Shown one piece after another: positions 1 to 11,513 of a stretch of 64,000 nucleotides of DNA. Made by a program: the position numbers and the translations under genes. The notes under the pieces are model-generated. The model did not search any database, was not told the DNA's origin, and saw only the letters and a list, made by a program, of their open reading frames with translations. Positions within the stretch are counted from its first letter, which is position 1, and every line of letters starts with the position of its first letter. This DNA comes from Nelumbo lutea (lineage: Eukaryota; Streptophyta; Magnoliopsida; Proteales; Nelumbonaceae): positions 122,338,999 to 122,402,998 of the forward strand of contig JAKGHH010000001.1 in the NCBI GenBank assembly GCA_022828595.1, read 5' to 3'.

Positions 1-342
1 ATAAAACACCGAATTGACCTGGGAGATGAAAAACCCAGTAAGTAGTAAGAATGCCGGTTTCAGCTCAAGCTGAAGCGGACCCAAAATCGGCATAATGCTA
101 ATAGAGAACATCGGATATATCAAGGAACCACAACATATATTCACACCTAAATAGATGAAACCAATCAACATCCAGACAAAAAGAATGCTCTAACTTTCTA
201 ATCACCATACAAAAGTTCAAATCAAACTAGCTATACCCCTGGTCCGGCAAACAAATTGAAGTTTCAAGTTCAACCTAAGAAAGTTTAAAGTAGCAAACAT
301 GAATTAAACAGAAATTGTTGACAAAAAAATTAGCGAAGGTCC

Positions 343-402
343 TGACGGACCAAACAAGAATTCCAGCATTCATGACGGACCAAACAAGAATTCAAGCATT
401 CA
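343..402 (+). repeat. 30-bp tandem duplication
   Basis: Two adjacent 30-bp copies begin with TGACGGACCAAACAAGAATT at 343 and 373. They differ at one position (CAGCATTCA versus AAGCATTCA), so the duplication is recent. Confidence 0.9.
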
Positions 403-509
403 ACAATTTCAAGAAAAACCGAGAATGATTTGATTCATGGAGATGTCAAGCATCCTTTTTTTCCCCAAAAGTCAAGACCTCGAAGCAGATTTCATAGTAA
501 AATGCGACA

Positions 510-543
510 AAAGAAGAAGAAGAAGAAGAAGAAGAAGAAGAAG
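510..543 (+). repeat. (GAA)n microsatellite
   Basis: About eleven uninterrupted AAG triplets. They account for the poly-lysine run in the short open frame across this position. Confidence 0.95.
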
Positions 544-905
544 ATTAAAAGGACAAATACCGGGGACTGGTTAGGTTCGACAGGATCGATTGACGTCCTC
601 GCAGAGGGTGGGTAAGATAGATTGCAATTTAGAAATAAACCCTAAAAGGGATAACCCTAGAGAACCACAGAAACTCGTCGGTTGTTTTTTTCTGGTGGGT
701 AGGCAAAGGCAATTCACCGCGAAGAGGCGAAGAAGACTTTTTTGTGCTTCCGAGTCACGAATAAAATGCATGGCATCATCAATTGAAAATGAATTATAGG
801 TGTCTGTTTTGGAGTTTGGTCGGTTTTTTAAGCAACTTTCGCTGGGACCCTGGCCCCTGGGGGAGTTGAGTTGAGGCACGTTTAACACGTATTGCTTTTG
901 ATGCT

Positions 906-935
906 GGACTGGGACTGGACTGGACTGGACTGGAC
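906..935 (+). repeat. (GGACT)n pentanucleotide repeat
   Basis: About five copies of GGACT, with one unit extended to GGGACT. Confidence 0.9.
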
Positions 936-1320
936 GACACATCGTTTCGTCGCATTGCATCTCAGAGCAGTTCTGGTCGGGACCCCATTTTGTAGCCAAG
1001 CTTATCCTGGCCCATTATTGTCTATTATTGCCGAGTTGAGTATTTAATTTAATTGCCATGTCAACTCCGCAAAGTTGTCTTAAGTCACACTGGCATCTGG
1101 TACTAGGGTGTTAACGGTCCAGACCGCCAAATCTTTGGTCTGGTCATAAAAATGGTTTGGTTCTGTTTGGAATTCTTTAAAATTTTGGTTTATTGTTTTC
1201 AGTTCAGCTTTCTGAAATTTAAGAAACCAAGCCAAACTATATTAATTAATAATAGGTAAAGAACTCTTGAAAGTTGAAACTATATTTGATGATTAAAATT
1301 ATAACCAAATTTATTATTTA

Positions 1321-1516
1321 GGCTCTGTTTGGGAAGAGTTGAAATACAATTTTGAATGCAAAATCTTGCATACAGTATTTCTAAACCTTGTATTTGCATG
1401 TACATATCTGCATTTGTACTATTCCCAAACTAAGGCTCAGTTTGAAAGGAGTACACATACAAATATATAGAGTGTACAATCTTGTATTTGTATATGTACT
1501 CTTTCCAAATTAAGCC
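1321..1516. mobile_element. Tourist-like MITE, family A
   Basis: The left end GGCTCTGTTTGGGAAGAG and the right end CTCTTTCCAAATTAAGCC form terminal inverted repeats. The element is flanked by TTA at 1318-1320 and 1517-1519. A second inward GGCTCAGTTTG at 1434 suggests that one copy sits next to or inside another. A 3-bp TTA duplication with GGGCNNTGTTTGG-type ends is typical of PIF/Harbinger MITEs. Related copies lie near 2549-2663, 10552, 12528, 14052, 29225-29343, 36290/39012 and 53640-53697. Confidence 0.7.
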
Positions 1517-1807
1517 TTAAACAAACATATATGTTGTTTGGACTTTCTAATTGGGTTAAAGCCCAATAGAATAGTCCAAACTAAATTAGAAATCACACCA
1601 AACCATAATAAAATGGTTTTGTTTGATTTAATTTCCATACACAAACTGTTTTGATTTGGTCTGAAAAATTCTCAGACTGTATTTTATTAGTTTGGCTTGA
1701 GATCTTCTTCGAACTGCATCAAATTGGACCATGAGTACCCCTATCAGGCAAAAGCAGGTGAATTCAGATCAGCTACCAATACAGTCATAGCATCGTCCCA
1801 ACCTGCT

Positions 1808-1877
1808 ATTGCAGCCATATATCGGGAGCATCTCTCCCTATGAACGAGAAGGGAGATGTTCCCAATGTGTGGCTGCA
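1808..1877. repeat. Imperfect hairpin with GGGAGATGTTCCC arm
   Basis: ATTGCAGCCATATATCGGGA at the left pairs with the reverse complement of the right arm, which ends AATGTGTGGCTGCAGT. The loop is only about 10 bases. The inner arms (AGCATCTCTCCCT and AGGGAGATGTTCCC) recur in other hairpins of this window at 8506, 9699, 46515 and 58713. Confidence 0.75.
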
Positions 1878-4177
1878 GTGGCGTATTGGGACAGTGTTGG
1901 AAACATCTTGTTGGTAATAGATCACTATCCAAAGCAGGTTTCTTTTTCGGAGATGAGATCTCCTGTCAACAAAACATATTCCAACCCCCTACCAACTTGA
2001 TTTAACAAATTAACACTACAAATCTCACCATGAAATTGAGACCCACTATAAAAGTGGAACCTAATATATATGAATATGTGATGTGCGGTGTCAGATGATG
2101 GTGATAAGGTGTTGGCAGGTGATTTGAACTCTCCTTTTTCCCTTTTAAATATCCTCAACGACTGCCTGAAAAGCCCAGGCTATCAATATTGCAACCCACC
2201 AAAAATCCTACGAAACTGAAAAGCCCTTTTTAACAAGGTTCCTTCTCCTTCTCTCAACCATTGTAGAATAGGTTATAGGGAAAAAAATTTGACTGTCGGT
2301 GGTCTGTTGAGAACGTTTTTGGAGATGACACGTTACCATGGATAGGGTAAAAGAACAAATTGCTCACAATATTCTGTTGACCAAAGGGAAAATACGGGAC
2401 TGAATGGGTTGACATGTCATGCCTAAAAACTTTACTAACAGCCTAGGCTGTTGCCCCCAAAAGCCAAAGTTTTCTCGGTTATAGCCCTATACGTATCTTA
2501 GCATTTTTCAAATATTATCAGCATCAAATCAAAGTGTAATTTACATAAGTCTCAGTTTGAAAGAGTATAAATACAAATATGTACAATATAAATACATATA
2601 AAATAATACAAAATTAAACGTTTTGCGCTCTACATATTTGTATCTGTACTCTTTTCATGCTATCAAAACAACTCTCTTTAAAGAGTTGTTAAGGTAGTTG
2701 ATAAAAAAAAAAATGCTTTGTTTACAAATTGCAAACTACATTTCCTCACACCGAGATCTCAATGTTGGCCAAAGAGACCCTAAGTCCAAGTTAAATGAAA
2801 TGGATCTTCCACTCCACTGCTCAATATCTCAACTTTTTGCAGTTAGAAACAGAGATGATCTATTAAGGGCCCATTTAGCGCATCTTTTTGAGAAGATCTT
2901 CTGGTAATTCTGACAGTCAAAAGACACATTGAATTTTTGCATGAAGATCTGAGCAGCCCGAAGCTAATTTGGTAGTATCACGTCATTTTGTGTGTTTTTC
3001 CGTGCAAGAATAAAACGTAAAAGACACGAAAAGTTTCATTTGGAGCTTCTCGAAGTCAGCCCAAAATGGATTTTTCACATCTTTTTGGCACTCTAGCTTT
3101 TGACGGTTAGATCTTCCACAAATCAAACGGAAATAGATCGAAAATCAGTCTGCTGGATTGTAAACAGTCAAAAAACTGCACAGAAAGACACACCAAACGG
3201 GCCCCAAATAAACTAGAAGTTTTCTTATTGGTAATGTGCATTTAGTTTTGGGAGAACGATGGTTCAGCCCAAGGTCAGAATTTGTAGGCCCAAAATACTG
3301 TTGGGATAAATGCCAGTTCAGAATTGAAGCCAATTCACGGGCGGACATTAGTGCATAGAGTGTGAATTGTTGACATTTTGAATATTTATAACTCTACAGT
3401 GGAAATAAAAAATCTGCACTGATCATTATCTTATTCCAATAACATGTGGCTCCGACCAACTAGGGCCCACCATTCCTACTTGTTATAATTTATTAGCACT
3501 GTTGCAACTGGGACACTATGGTTCTGCATATGATCTCTTCTGTTAGGCCAAGACATACAATTCTGGACAAGGTTAAGGTGGCAGTTAGGCTATATTTGCT
3601 TTGATAGTTATCAAGAACTTTCTTTTAATTTTCTGTTTTCTTTTATTTCGTCAATACCAAACATAGCATTAGAGTACACACCAAACTCAGCCCATTATCA
3701 ACTTGGGTTCAACCTCAGTAAAGCAAGTTTAAAGTGTTTCAATCTGGGCCTCCAAGAAGGGATATGGTTTTGGGCCCTATAAATCTGAGATCAGATTAGC
3801 TGAAGACAATGGCTATGTAGTAGGCTGCCGATTGCCGAACCAGTAATAACATCCCATGCCAGTCATTAAATGCATATGGCTCACAACCACTCACTCTCTC
3901 ACTTAGCATTCACAGCTGGTTTCACAGCCATCATGTTCAGCAGATCCAAATTCCATGAATCTATCAACAATCCGATGTTTACGAGGGCTGGGACCCCGAA
4001 TGAAGAAGGTTCATATTTGGGATATTACCCATGCTAAGAGATCAGATGATTTTTATCATCATGTTTTGCACATTCTTTCTGAAAATTTGAACTAATTTTT
4101 CTCATCTCAATAGAAGCCTGCATTTGTTTCCATGGCAAAGGGTTAAATGTGAAAACTTAACCGAAATATCTTTTTTA
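1878..4177. other. Spacer without supported gene
   Basis: I see no exon structure. A fragment of MITE family A lies near 2549-2663, with TCTCAGTTTGAAAGAGTATA at the left and TTTGTATCTGTACTC at the right. The rest is unannotated AT-rich DNA. The open frames of up to 77 codons show no recognisable domain. Confidence 0.5.
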
Positions 4178-4180
4178 TTA

Positions 4181-4602
4181 AGCAATGTTTGGTATTGATG
4201 TCATTTTTTGAAAAAATGGCGTCACGTAGGTGCTACATTAGAAAAATTGGTGCTTCAGAAAGAGGCCTCTTATTTGATACCGTTTTTCCAGAAAAAAAAT
4301 GTTGCTCTAGACCACGTTTTAGAAATCGGGAAAGTATAGTATGAAGAAACACCAATTTCGATGTTTTCTCAGAAAATAGCCGATTACTGCCAGCGGTACA
4401 ATAATGTTACATCAATGTGACAGCATCTTGGACGTTAGATAATATAAACCAATGCGGCAATACTGAAAACAGTTCTACAGCACTGGTACCAAATAAAAAC
4501 AGTGTTGTTTTCCCAAAAAAACAGCATATGTGGCAACAACGTTTCCAAACAAAAATAAACACTGTTTTCACTGTATTCCCAACACTGATGCCAAACACCT
4601 AT
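4181..4602. mobile_element. Tourist-like MITE, family B (422 bp)
   Basis: The element has inverted ends AGCAATGTTTGGTATTGATG and CACTGATGCCAAACACCTAT, with TTA on both sides (4178-4180 and 4603-4605). A second copy in the opposite orientation lies at 50912-51265. Internal GAAAATGGTG-type motifs and short direct repeats are shared. The 3-bp TTA duplication and the GTTTGG core point to the PIF/Harbinger group. There is no coding capacity. Confidence 0.85.
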
Positions 4603-4605
4603 TTA

Positions 4606-6165
4606 AATACCATTCTCAAGAAAATCATTCATTTTCCTTTTTCAAAATGAGGAAAAGTGTTTGTGTACATGAGAGAGAGAGAGATTATTCTCCTTTTAAA
4701 TAGGATGGTTTCATGGTGGATAACAAAGCTACTAGCACCTATGTCTCATATATAGAATCTTAACCTTTTCTTAGACTTTTGATGATAAGATGGGTGTCAC
4801 GGTTTAAATATCCACCTTTAAAAGCAGCATTCCCTCAAGGGAGCAAAAGTAAACTCGTATATAATTGCAATTATCATTCAAGCTAATTTTTAGCCCCATT
4901 TGTCTTTTTGGAGGGCCCATTTTGGGCCCATTTATAGGTCTGAATTAATCATATCAAAACAGGCCAGTTAGGGGATTAGTTGATTAGGATTCTGATATAA
5001 ACGTGAGAAATTGGGAGCTCAATTTCAACCAAACTTCAAATCCCTGTCATTATAGCTTAACTGGCTATTACTTTATCTTCTCATGATATCACACAATTCT
5101 GATTAATGCATTAACCATAGCTCTATATAAATAAGCTAAACAATCTTCTATTAGTAAAGAGACAGAATATAATAATAAACTCTGGTCAAGGTGGGGAGTT
5201 TTTTTCTTTTTAATTTATTAGTATCGTCCAAAAGGAGAATCAATGGATCAAAATTCTCTATATAATCACCACAATATCCTCTTTCAAAGTTAAAACTCTG
5301 CAATTTGAATTGAAAGGTGATGAAAATTAAAGCTTTTCTATCAGTTGCAGTTAGAGCATCCATGCTAACAAGACAAAGCCTTTTATTTGTATATGATTGC
5401 AATTGTTTTGCTGGTAGCACCATTGAGTATATTTTACTTTGTCTCTCCTTTCTTTTGATTATTATATGATATATGTATGAAGGGGAGGAGGATAAGGAGA
5501 TTTGGTGAGTCAGCATCCACTATATAATGAATTCTGTCAAATTCAAAGATGATTTGCATCTTAATTTGATACCCAACCATCCAAAGCCAAAGGAGATAAT
5601 GGGCTTTGGCACTGGTTGATATCAGACCTAGCAAGTAGCAAGGCGCGTCAATTAGAATTGAGAGATATATAGCTGCAATTTACGGCAAATAGAGAGTGAG
5701 TAGGGAATCTGGACTCGCTTATCTGACTTTAATCAGCAGATATGCACACAACACACAACCAGACTTTGACTGACAGTGACCACCTCTCTATCTCACCTTG
5801 TTTCCAAGGATTCGGTTCACCATTTCTGAGCTTGACTGATAAATGGGTAGCTAGGGTTTAATTTATTGTATATATTTTGGGTACAGAGGAAAGTGGTTTG
5901 GTTGGAGAATAGATGATGGATCGTTTAGTTACTTCTGGTAATGCTTCTTAGTTTTGTATATATCATGCAGCATTTGACACTGAAAGAGTTGTTTTTGTTC
6001 CAAGATCTGCCATGGAGGGGTTTCTTCTACTTCACCCCAAAGCTTAATTTCAAATGCTATGATTAGGTTGGATAGTTGGCAACCTTGCCTGGAGAAATAA
6101 ATAACAAAACGTGGGCTTTACTTTGTTTTCTGGGGATCATCACTAATAAACAAACTTGGAAAGGT
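4606..6165. other. Spacer without supported gene
   Basis: Unique-looking AT-rich sequence with a short GA run at 4671-4684. The minus-strand open frame at 5151-5516 has no recognisable domain and no splice or promoter context. Confidence 0.5.
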
Positions 6166-6168
6166 TTA

Positions 6169-6402
6169 TGCCCCGTTTGATTTGCGGGAATAGCGATCTG
6201 GAATCAGAATCGGAATAGGTTATTCTGATTTCAACTGTTTGATTGGATAAAATCGAAATTTCATTCCCAATCCTAATGGAATATCATTTTCCCATGCCTG
6301 CTGATTTCAATTCTCATCTCCACTCCTATCTGAACCAAATAGACTATACGAATAGACCATTCCAATTCTGATTTTAATTCCAAATTTGAACCAAATGGAT
6401 CC
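6169..6402. mobile_element. Tourist-like MITE, family C (234 bp)
   Basis: The ends CCCCGTTTGATTTGCGGGAA and TTTGAACCAAATGGATCC are inverted. TTA flanks the element at 6166-6168 and 6403-6405. The body is rich in GGAATCAGAATC and its complement. Related copies are at 10046-10280 and 44657-45686. Confidence 0.8.
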
Positions 6403-6405
6403 TTA

Positions 6406-7269
6406 GAGATTTGATAGAATATAAGAGGAGGGAATTAAACACGTGGAATCAAATTACTGTTGAGGGTTTGTAGAGAGGCTTCGGGCTAACTAACTAGAAT
6501 TGGTATTGGCTGTGATCGATTTGGAATAGTCTCTGGGTTTCATGTGGGTCATTTGTTTTTGTAACTAAAGTAATATTTTGAGCCAATTACTATCATATTT
6601 AGAATATGCGATACAGGGTAGTAGAATAATGATATGGTCTTCAGAATATAAAGAAGAAAAGAAATTAAAGAGAACAGTTTCCTCTATATATATACTTGGA
6701 ACAACTGATTGCAGTTAAGACGAAAACACTGTCATTAATCAAAATGCATGTAGTACCACTACCACATACTCAGCTAAGGAAGAGAAAGCCATCTGGTACA
6801 TATGCAAATGGTGGGCCGTCATTAGTGGGCCGAAGTTCTATTTAATCCATAATTCATAGTGACAATAAAGGATGATGATATCTAAATAATATACTATTGA
6901 TCTTAACCCAAGCGTCTTCATGGGTTTTGGGCCACAAAAATTGTCGAAACTTGAAAACACTAGTATGTGACACTACATGGAATACTAGAATGAGATAATA
7001 ATAGAAAATTATTTAATACATTTATTGTTAATAATTTGAAAATTAATATAATTATAACTAACCGGGCGGTTTGCCCATTCAGTCCATAAAAAATAGCCAA
7101 AACTGTCATTTAACCGGGACTCGGAAAGGCCATCTGTCATAATTAAAGTTATGACAGAAATTTAATCTAACTTTAATTACTATCAAATAATAGAAACTTA
7201 TTTTTTTTTAATTTCAATATATTTAATAGAATTTCTGATGAATTATTGAAATTTATTATAATTAAATTT
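6406..7269. other. AT-rich spacer
   Basis: No gene signal. The sequence becomes progressively more AT-rich toward 7270. Confidence 0.5.
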
Positions 7270-8200
7270 CACTACAAAAAATGTAATAATGTTAATTGAT
7301 AATTTACTGTTTAATATAATTACTGTTAAATGAACATCATTCACCCTAAATTAACAGTAAATTTCTAATAGCAATTTGTGGTTGATTAACAGTAAATTTA
7401 GTCTTAATAAATTTATCGTTAATTGAATAATGTAGAATGAATTTACTACTAATATATTAATTGTAAATTGAATAATGTAGAATCTAATGTTAACTGAAAT
7501 TTAATAAATTGATTTTTGATTAATTAACAATCAAAACCATGAAACAAAGATTCGTTCTATGCATGGGCTTTGATAAACAAAATTGAAACATGAGGAGCCC
7601 TCTCATGTTCATAAGCTTTTCACGTTTAGAAAAAAAAAATACTAATTTGTTTTAATGCACTAATAAATGATTTATTGTTTGCTTGCCATAAACAAAATTA
7701 ATTAGACTTAGACATCATTTAATAATACATTTAATATTTAATTAGATCAATTAATTTCACTTTTCACTTTCATTCATTAACTAATTAATTAATTAATTAA
7801 TATTTGGATTATTGTTTGTATTAGAATAGTTTTGTAACTGAAACATAGAATAATGAATTAAAATGAATTTAACTTCAACTTAACTTAATTTTAGTTATAT
7901 TAACTGAACTAATTTAACATAAACAAATAACTAATTTACTAACTAAATGAAATTTAAACTAGTAGAAATTGTTTTTGTAAAAGAAATTTTATTGTTATTA
8001 ACTTTTGTTATTTTAAATGTAATGTTAATGAATTTCTAAATTAATAAGAGTTAATTTATAAATGTAATTTTGTATTAATTTTATTACTTTTTTATTAAGA
8101 TATTCATTAAATTAATTTATTTAAGTAATTGGATGCAAGTTAAATAATTCACCAGGTAGACATTATTATTTTTAAAATGTAAGTACCTAAAATGCACCAT
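7270..8200 (+). mobile_element. CACTA-like end followed by extremely AT-rich DNA
   Basis: CACTACAAAAAATGTAAT starts at 7270. The next 250 bases repeat TTAACAGTAAATTT and its complement in both orientations (7296-7395), which is how CACTA (En/Spm) subterminal repeats look. No matching inverted end was found, so the element may be partial. From about 7520 to 8200 the DNA is almost entirely A and T, with runs such as AATTAATTAATTAATTAA at 7782. No gene is visible. Confidence 0.4.
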
Positions 8201-8440
8201 CAAATCTCAACACTATTGACAAATGTGACGCTGATGTTATGCTGACATGGATGATAAACACGCATTTTTCATTAATAGGACTCAAGTACAAATAATGGTG
8301 TTTGTATCTAAGTATAAATTAACAATGTTTCAACTCAAAACATTGCAAGTTGAAACACCATTGGTATCCAAAAGGGGCCTTGCCTCTATGGGGCCAAAAT
8401 GCATCTTCAGTTCACTGTTCACTATACCCCCAAAAGAAAT

Positions 8441-8615
8441 GAGATCCGCTTCAGTGCTCATAAGACCGCATTTATATCGTTCTCACAGTCTTTTATACCC
8501 GTGCATTGAGAATACCTTCATATACTTATATGCTTTTTTTTATGGAGAGATGTTTTGGATGCAAGGCTGCAAGTACTGTTCGAACGGTGTTAATACGGTT
8601 GTTTGAGCATGGAAG
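8441..8615. mobile_element. Short MULE-type MITE
   Basis: GAGATCCGCTTCAGTGCTC at the left is inverted relative to GAGCATGGAAGCCGATTTC at the right. The flanks AAAAGAAAT and GAAAGAAAC match at 7 of 9 positions, which fits a 9-bp target duplication. The inside holds a hairpin module (CATTGAGAATACC and GGAGAGATGTTTTGGATG). Confidence 0.6.
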
Positions 8616-8670
8616 CCGATTTCGAAAGAAACTTCTAAGTTTAATATAAGTTCTTGTTCCTTTTGTGAGG

Positions 8671-8698
8671 AAAAAAAAAAAAAAAAAGAAAAAAAAAA
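8671..8698 (+). repeat. Poly(A) tract
   Basis: A run of 27 A with one G interruption, just right of the short MULE-type MITE. Confidence 0.9.
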
Positions 8699-8796
8699 TC
8701 ATTTGAGAGGGCTTTCTCATGTGATGGTGTTGGGATTTGCTGTCGTAATATTATTGGACCGCTGGCAAACTGCATCGTATGAGATCAGCTTCAGAG

Positions 8797-9648
8797 GACT
8801 TCGGCTTCAGTCAGGGCACACTTTATACGCGCACCGTTCGCGCAAAAGGAGGACGCCCCACGCGTCCTCCACTTCGTGTGACCTGATTGAAGCGTACCAT
8901 CCAAAGGAAAGGCGTCTCCTATCAACGCCATTTCCTATTTCGAAAATGTCAAGACATTTCGACACCTCCCGCTCCTCTCTCTCTCCCCTCCCCCTTCCGA
9001 CTAGTGGCGACCAACAATCATCACCGGCGATCATTTCAAGTATTAATTCTTTTTATTTTTTTTTTCTTTACATTTCTTTCATGAAAAATCTAATCTTAAG
9101 TGGTTTGGATGGCAGCCATCAGTGAATGTTTCATAAGATACTGGCGACAATCAATTTCTGTTACATACATTAGTAAGTTTTGATTTTGGGGAAAACAAAA
9201 GAAGATATACATACTTGAAACTGATTGCCGCTAGTATTTGATGAAATAGTCACTGATGACAACCATCCAAACCGGTTAGGGTTAGTTTTTTCATGAAAAC
9301 GATGCAAAGAGAAAGAAAAAAAAAAAGCTTGAAAAGAATCAATACCTGAGGTTGACCCCCAGTCACTGGTGATAGTTGTTGGTCGCCACCGGTGATAGTT
9401 GTTGGTCGTTGTTGGTTGGAAGGGGGGGGGGGAGAGAGATCTAGGAGACAGCTGAACAAGCGAGAGAGGAACGGGGAGTGTCCAAATGTCTTGACATTTT
9501 CGAAATAGGAAAGGACATAGATAGGAGACGCTGTTTCCTTTGGATGGCACGCTTCAGTCATCAGGTCATACGAAGTGGAGGATGTGTGGCGCGTCTTCCT
9601 TTTGCATGAACGGTGCACGTACAGAGCATGCCCTGATTGAAGCCAAAC
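8797..9648. mobile_element. Fold-back MULE-type element with very long inverted arms
   Basis: The left arm begins near CGGCTTCAGTCAGGGCACAC. The right arm ends with the matching inverted sequence around GCATGCCCTGATTGAAGCC. Pairing continues through TCGAAAATGTCAAGACATTT and on past ATTGATTCTTTT and GGTTTGGATGG. The arms are therefore some 340 to 400 bp and leave only about 100 bp in the middle. Arm sequence such as CACCGTTCGCGC is shared with the MULE at 46919-48044. CT-rich tracts and a G12 run (9422-9432) lie within the arms. I found no clean target duplication. Confidence 0.7.
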
Positions 9649-9649
9649 T

Positions 9650-9826
9650 TTCTTACAAGCCCATACTTATACTGTTCGCACAGCCTGTAGGCTCGTGTAT
9701 TGAGAATATTTTCTCACTTACATGCTTTTTTTTATGAAGAGATATTCCCAATGCACAGCTGTAAGAGGCATGCAAATGGTGTAAGCAATGGCTTGTGAGC
9801 ATTGAAACCGATTTCTCATGGTATAT
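9650..9826. repeat. Second copy of the short MULE-type MITE
   Basis: The segment is a direct repeat of 8460-8615. Shared blocks include a near-identical CGTGTATTGAGAATA, GCTTTTTTTTATGAAGAGAT, and a right end GAGCATTGAAACCGATTTC. The fold-back element thus lies between two direct copies of this small repeat. Confidence 0.65.
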
Positions 9827-9832
9827 GTACAA

Positions 9833-10520
9833 TCAAGGACCAATTCTCCCTGTAGCATTAGCACCATTGGCCTTTCTCATATCATACATCCATTTCTTAT
9901 ATCTTGATTCTTGAACATTGTATAAAAGCATCAAGCTTTCTTGTTGGTATAGTGGATCCTCTTGGCCATAGCCTCCAGCACCCATGCCACCTTCGGTGTC
10001 ACCACTGTGCTATGTTCCAACACCGCCACCATGAGAAACACCATTGGCCCATTTGGTTCACGGGAATAGGGATCTGGAATCAGAATCAGAATAGGCTATT
10101 CTGATTTCAGTTGTTTGGTTGAACGAAATTGGAATCTCATTCTCTTGTTGGAATGGCATTCCCCCATATATAATTGTCATTCCTACTGATTCCAATTCCT
10201 ATTCTCATTCCATTATGAACCAAACAGACTGAGAATAGACCATTCTGATTCCAATTCCAACTGCCAACCAAATGGACCCCGTATATAATTGCCATTACTG
10301 CTACTTCCAACACCATAACCATACCCGCCACCTGAAAATGAAATTGTCACCACTATACCCACCATGATCAGCACCACCATAACCACCACGTACTGTGGCC
10401 ATCACCACTACGCACGGAGTCCTTCTGTCCTATTGGTTGCATGATTCACTTTGTTCCTTCGACCATGAAGTTCCTGTCCATCCAAGGCCTAAGTAGTGTT
10501 TGACGTATCTTCCATAAAAT
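9833..10520 (-). pseudogene. Decayed glycine-rich RNA-binding protein gene (RRM tail plus Gly-rich domain)
   Basis: Reading the minus strand from about 10490, the translation gives ALDGQELHGRRNKVNHAT. This is the last beta-strand and end of an RRM as found in plant glycine-rich RNA-binding proteins. After a frame change comes a Gly/Tyr-rich tail (RGGYGGADHGGYSGDN, GGGYGYGVGSSSNGN, then GGMGAGGYGQEDPLY). Members of this family bind RNA in the nucleus or organelles through the RRM. A family-C MITE splits the Gly-rich part at 10046-10280. The reading frame carries TAG codons before ALDGQ and after GGGVGT. The RNP1 and RNP2 motifs of the RRM are not recognisable upstream, where a family-A MITE begins at 10552. 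It is a non-functional relic. I am fairly sure of the family and unsure of the limits and exon structure. Confidence 0.65.
10046..10280. mobile_element. Tourist-like MITE, family C, inside the RNA-binding protein relic
   Basis: The ends GGCCCATTTGGTTCACGGGA and TGCCAACCAAATGGACCCC are inverted, and the body matches the 6169-6402 element. Glycine-rich coding sequence continues on both sides, so the MITE inserted into this gene copy. The target duplication is not clear. Confidence 0.75.
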
Positions 10521-10551
10521 GTGTAAGTACTAATTAAGTAACAAATCTTAT

Positions 10552-10877
10552 GGCTACATTTGGGAAGAGTGCCAATGCCAATGAAATGCATATATGTATT
10601 CTGATTGAGTTTTGTTAGTGTTTGGCAAGAATATATTTGTGTAATAATGATAGAAAATACAAATTTCAATGTATATTTATACTCAAAATGAGAGGTAATT
10701 TTGCATTGAAAAAAGATGTAAACATTTGCACTCAAAGTGGTCAAAGTTAGAAAGGTATATTTCAATATCGTGATCTGTGCTTCCATCCATTACAACTAAA
10801 AATTATTTGGCAACAAAGTAAATTTATCAATACAAAATTAAACCAACTTTGCACTTGCACTCTTCCCAAACACAGCC
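10552..10877. mobile_element. Tourist-like MITE, family A
   Basis: The left end GGCTACATTTGGGAAGAGTG is inverted relative to CACTCTTCCCAAACACAGCC at the right. The internal sequence is closely related to the 12528-12801 copy (for example TTTGGCAAGAATATATTTGT and AAGGTATATTTCAATAT). Confidence 0.7.
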
Positions 10878-11121
10878 TAAGCATATGGATTCATCATTGA
10901 AAAAAGATGTAAACATTTGCACTCAAAGTGGTCAAAGTTAGAAAGGTATATTTCAATATCGTGATCTGTGCTTCCATCCATTACAACTAAAAATTATTTG
11001 GCAACAAAGTAAATTTATCAATACAAAATTAAACCAACTTTGCACTTGCATGGACCAAAATGCACTCTACGTATTTGCATTTGCACTCTTCCCAAACACA
11101 GCCTAAGCATATGGATTCATC
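10705..11121 (+). repeat. Recent tandem duplication of the right half of a MITE
   Basis: The unit starting ATTGAAAAAAGATGTAAACA occurs at 10705 and again at 10896. The copies look identical over more than 150 bases. Both end with AAACACAGCCTAAGCATATG and GATTCATC. The second copy has about 35 extra bases (TGGACCAAAATGCACTCTAC and following) that the first has lost. Confidence 0.9.
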
Positions 11122-11126
11122 ATTCT

Positions 11127-11505
11127 ATGATATGCGGTATACAATGACATCAACATCAACAACAATAAATCTTTCAAAAAAAAAAAATCAACAACAATAA
11201 AGAAGAGAAAAATCAAACAAAACCAAGGAAATGAACCTAGCTACCTTCCTCTTACTGATTTTGGTATCGTGCAGATTTAATGGAGAATGGTTCGATTACT
11301 GCTAAAACAGACGAGTTAAAAGTGGCGCACCAATGTTGGGAGGCAAGGTGCGTTGATTCAACCATGGTGGTTGGACACCCGTGTTCTGGAGAAGCTATCT
11401 GCAGTAACTTTCTATTTTAACAGATCTTTACAAACACAGCTTTTGGCATTCTCACGTGGGGTCCATCTAGGAACACTAGAAGTCACGTCCCAAAAGCCTT
11501 CCTGT
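11127..11505. other. Spacer, no gene seen
   Basis: Contains an A-rich run at 11176-11188. On the minus strand a GTAAG-type donor lies near 11257, but I could not place an exon in front of it. Confidence 0.4.
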
Positions 11506-11513
11506 ATTGATGG

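Larger units (their letters stand above)
1..1317. other. Left-edge spacer, no supported gene
   Basis: I see no convincing coding region here. Open frames of 60 to 142 codons at 430-999 are low-complexity or overlap one another on opposite strands. Two telo-box-like motifs (AAACCCTAAA at 637-646 and AACCCTAG at 653-660) lie in a stretch that could be the 5' leader of a gene running leftward out of the window, but no exon can be shown. From about 1105 to 1250 the sequence resembles decayed hAT-type repeat DNA rich in GGTTTGGTT. Confidence 0.5.

Noticed and set aside
571..999. 142-codon open frame on the minus strand
   Set aside because: It overlaps plus-strand open frames, includes the GGACT repeat and low-complexity sequence, and has no recognisable domain or splice context.
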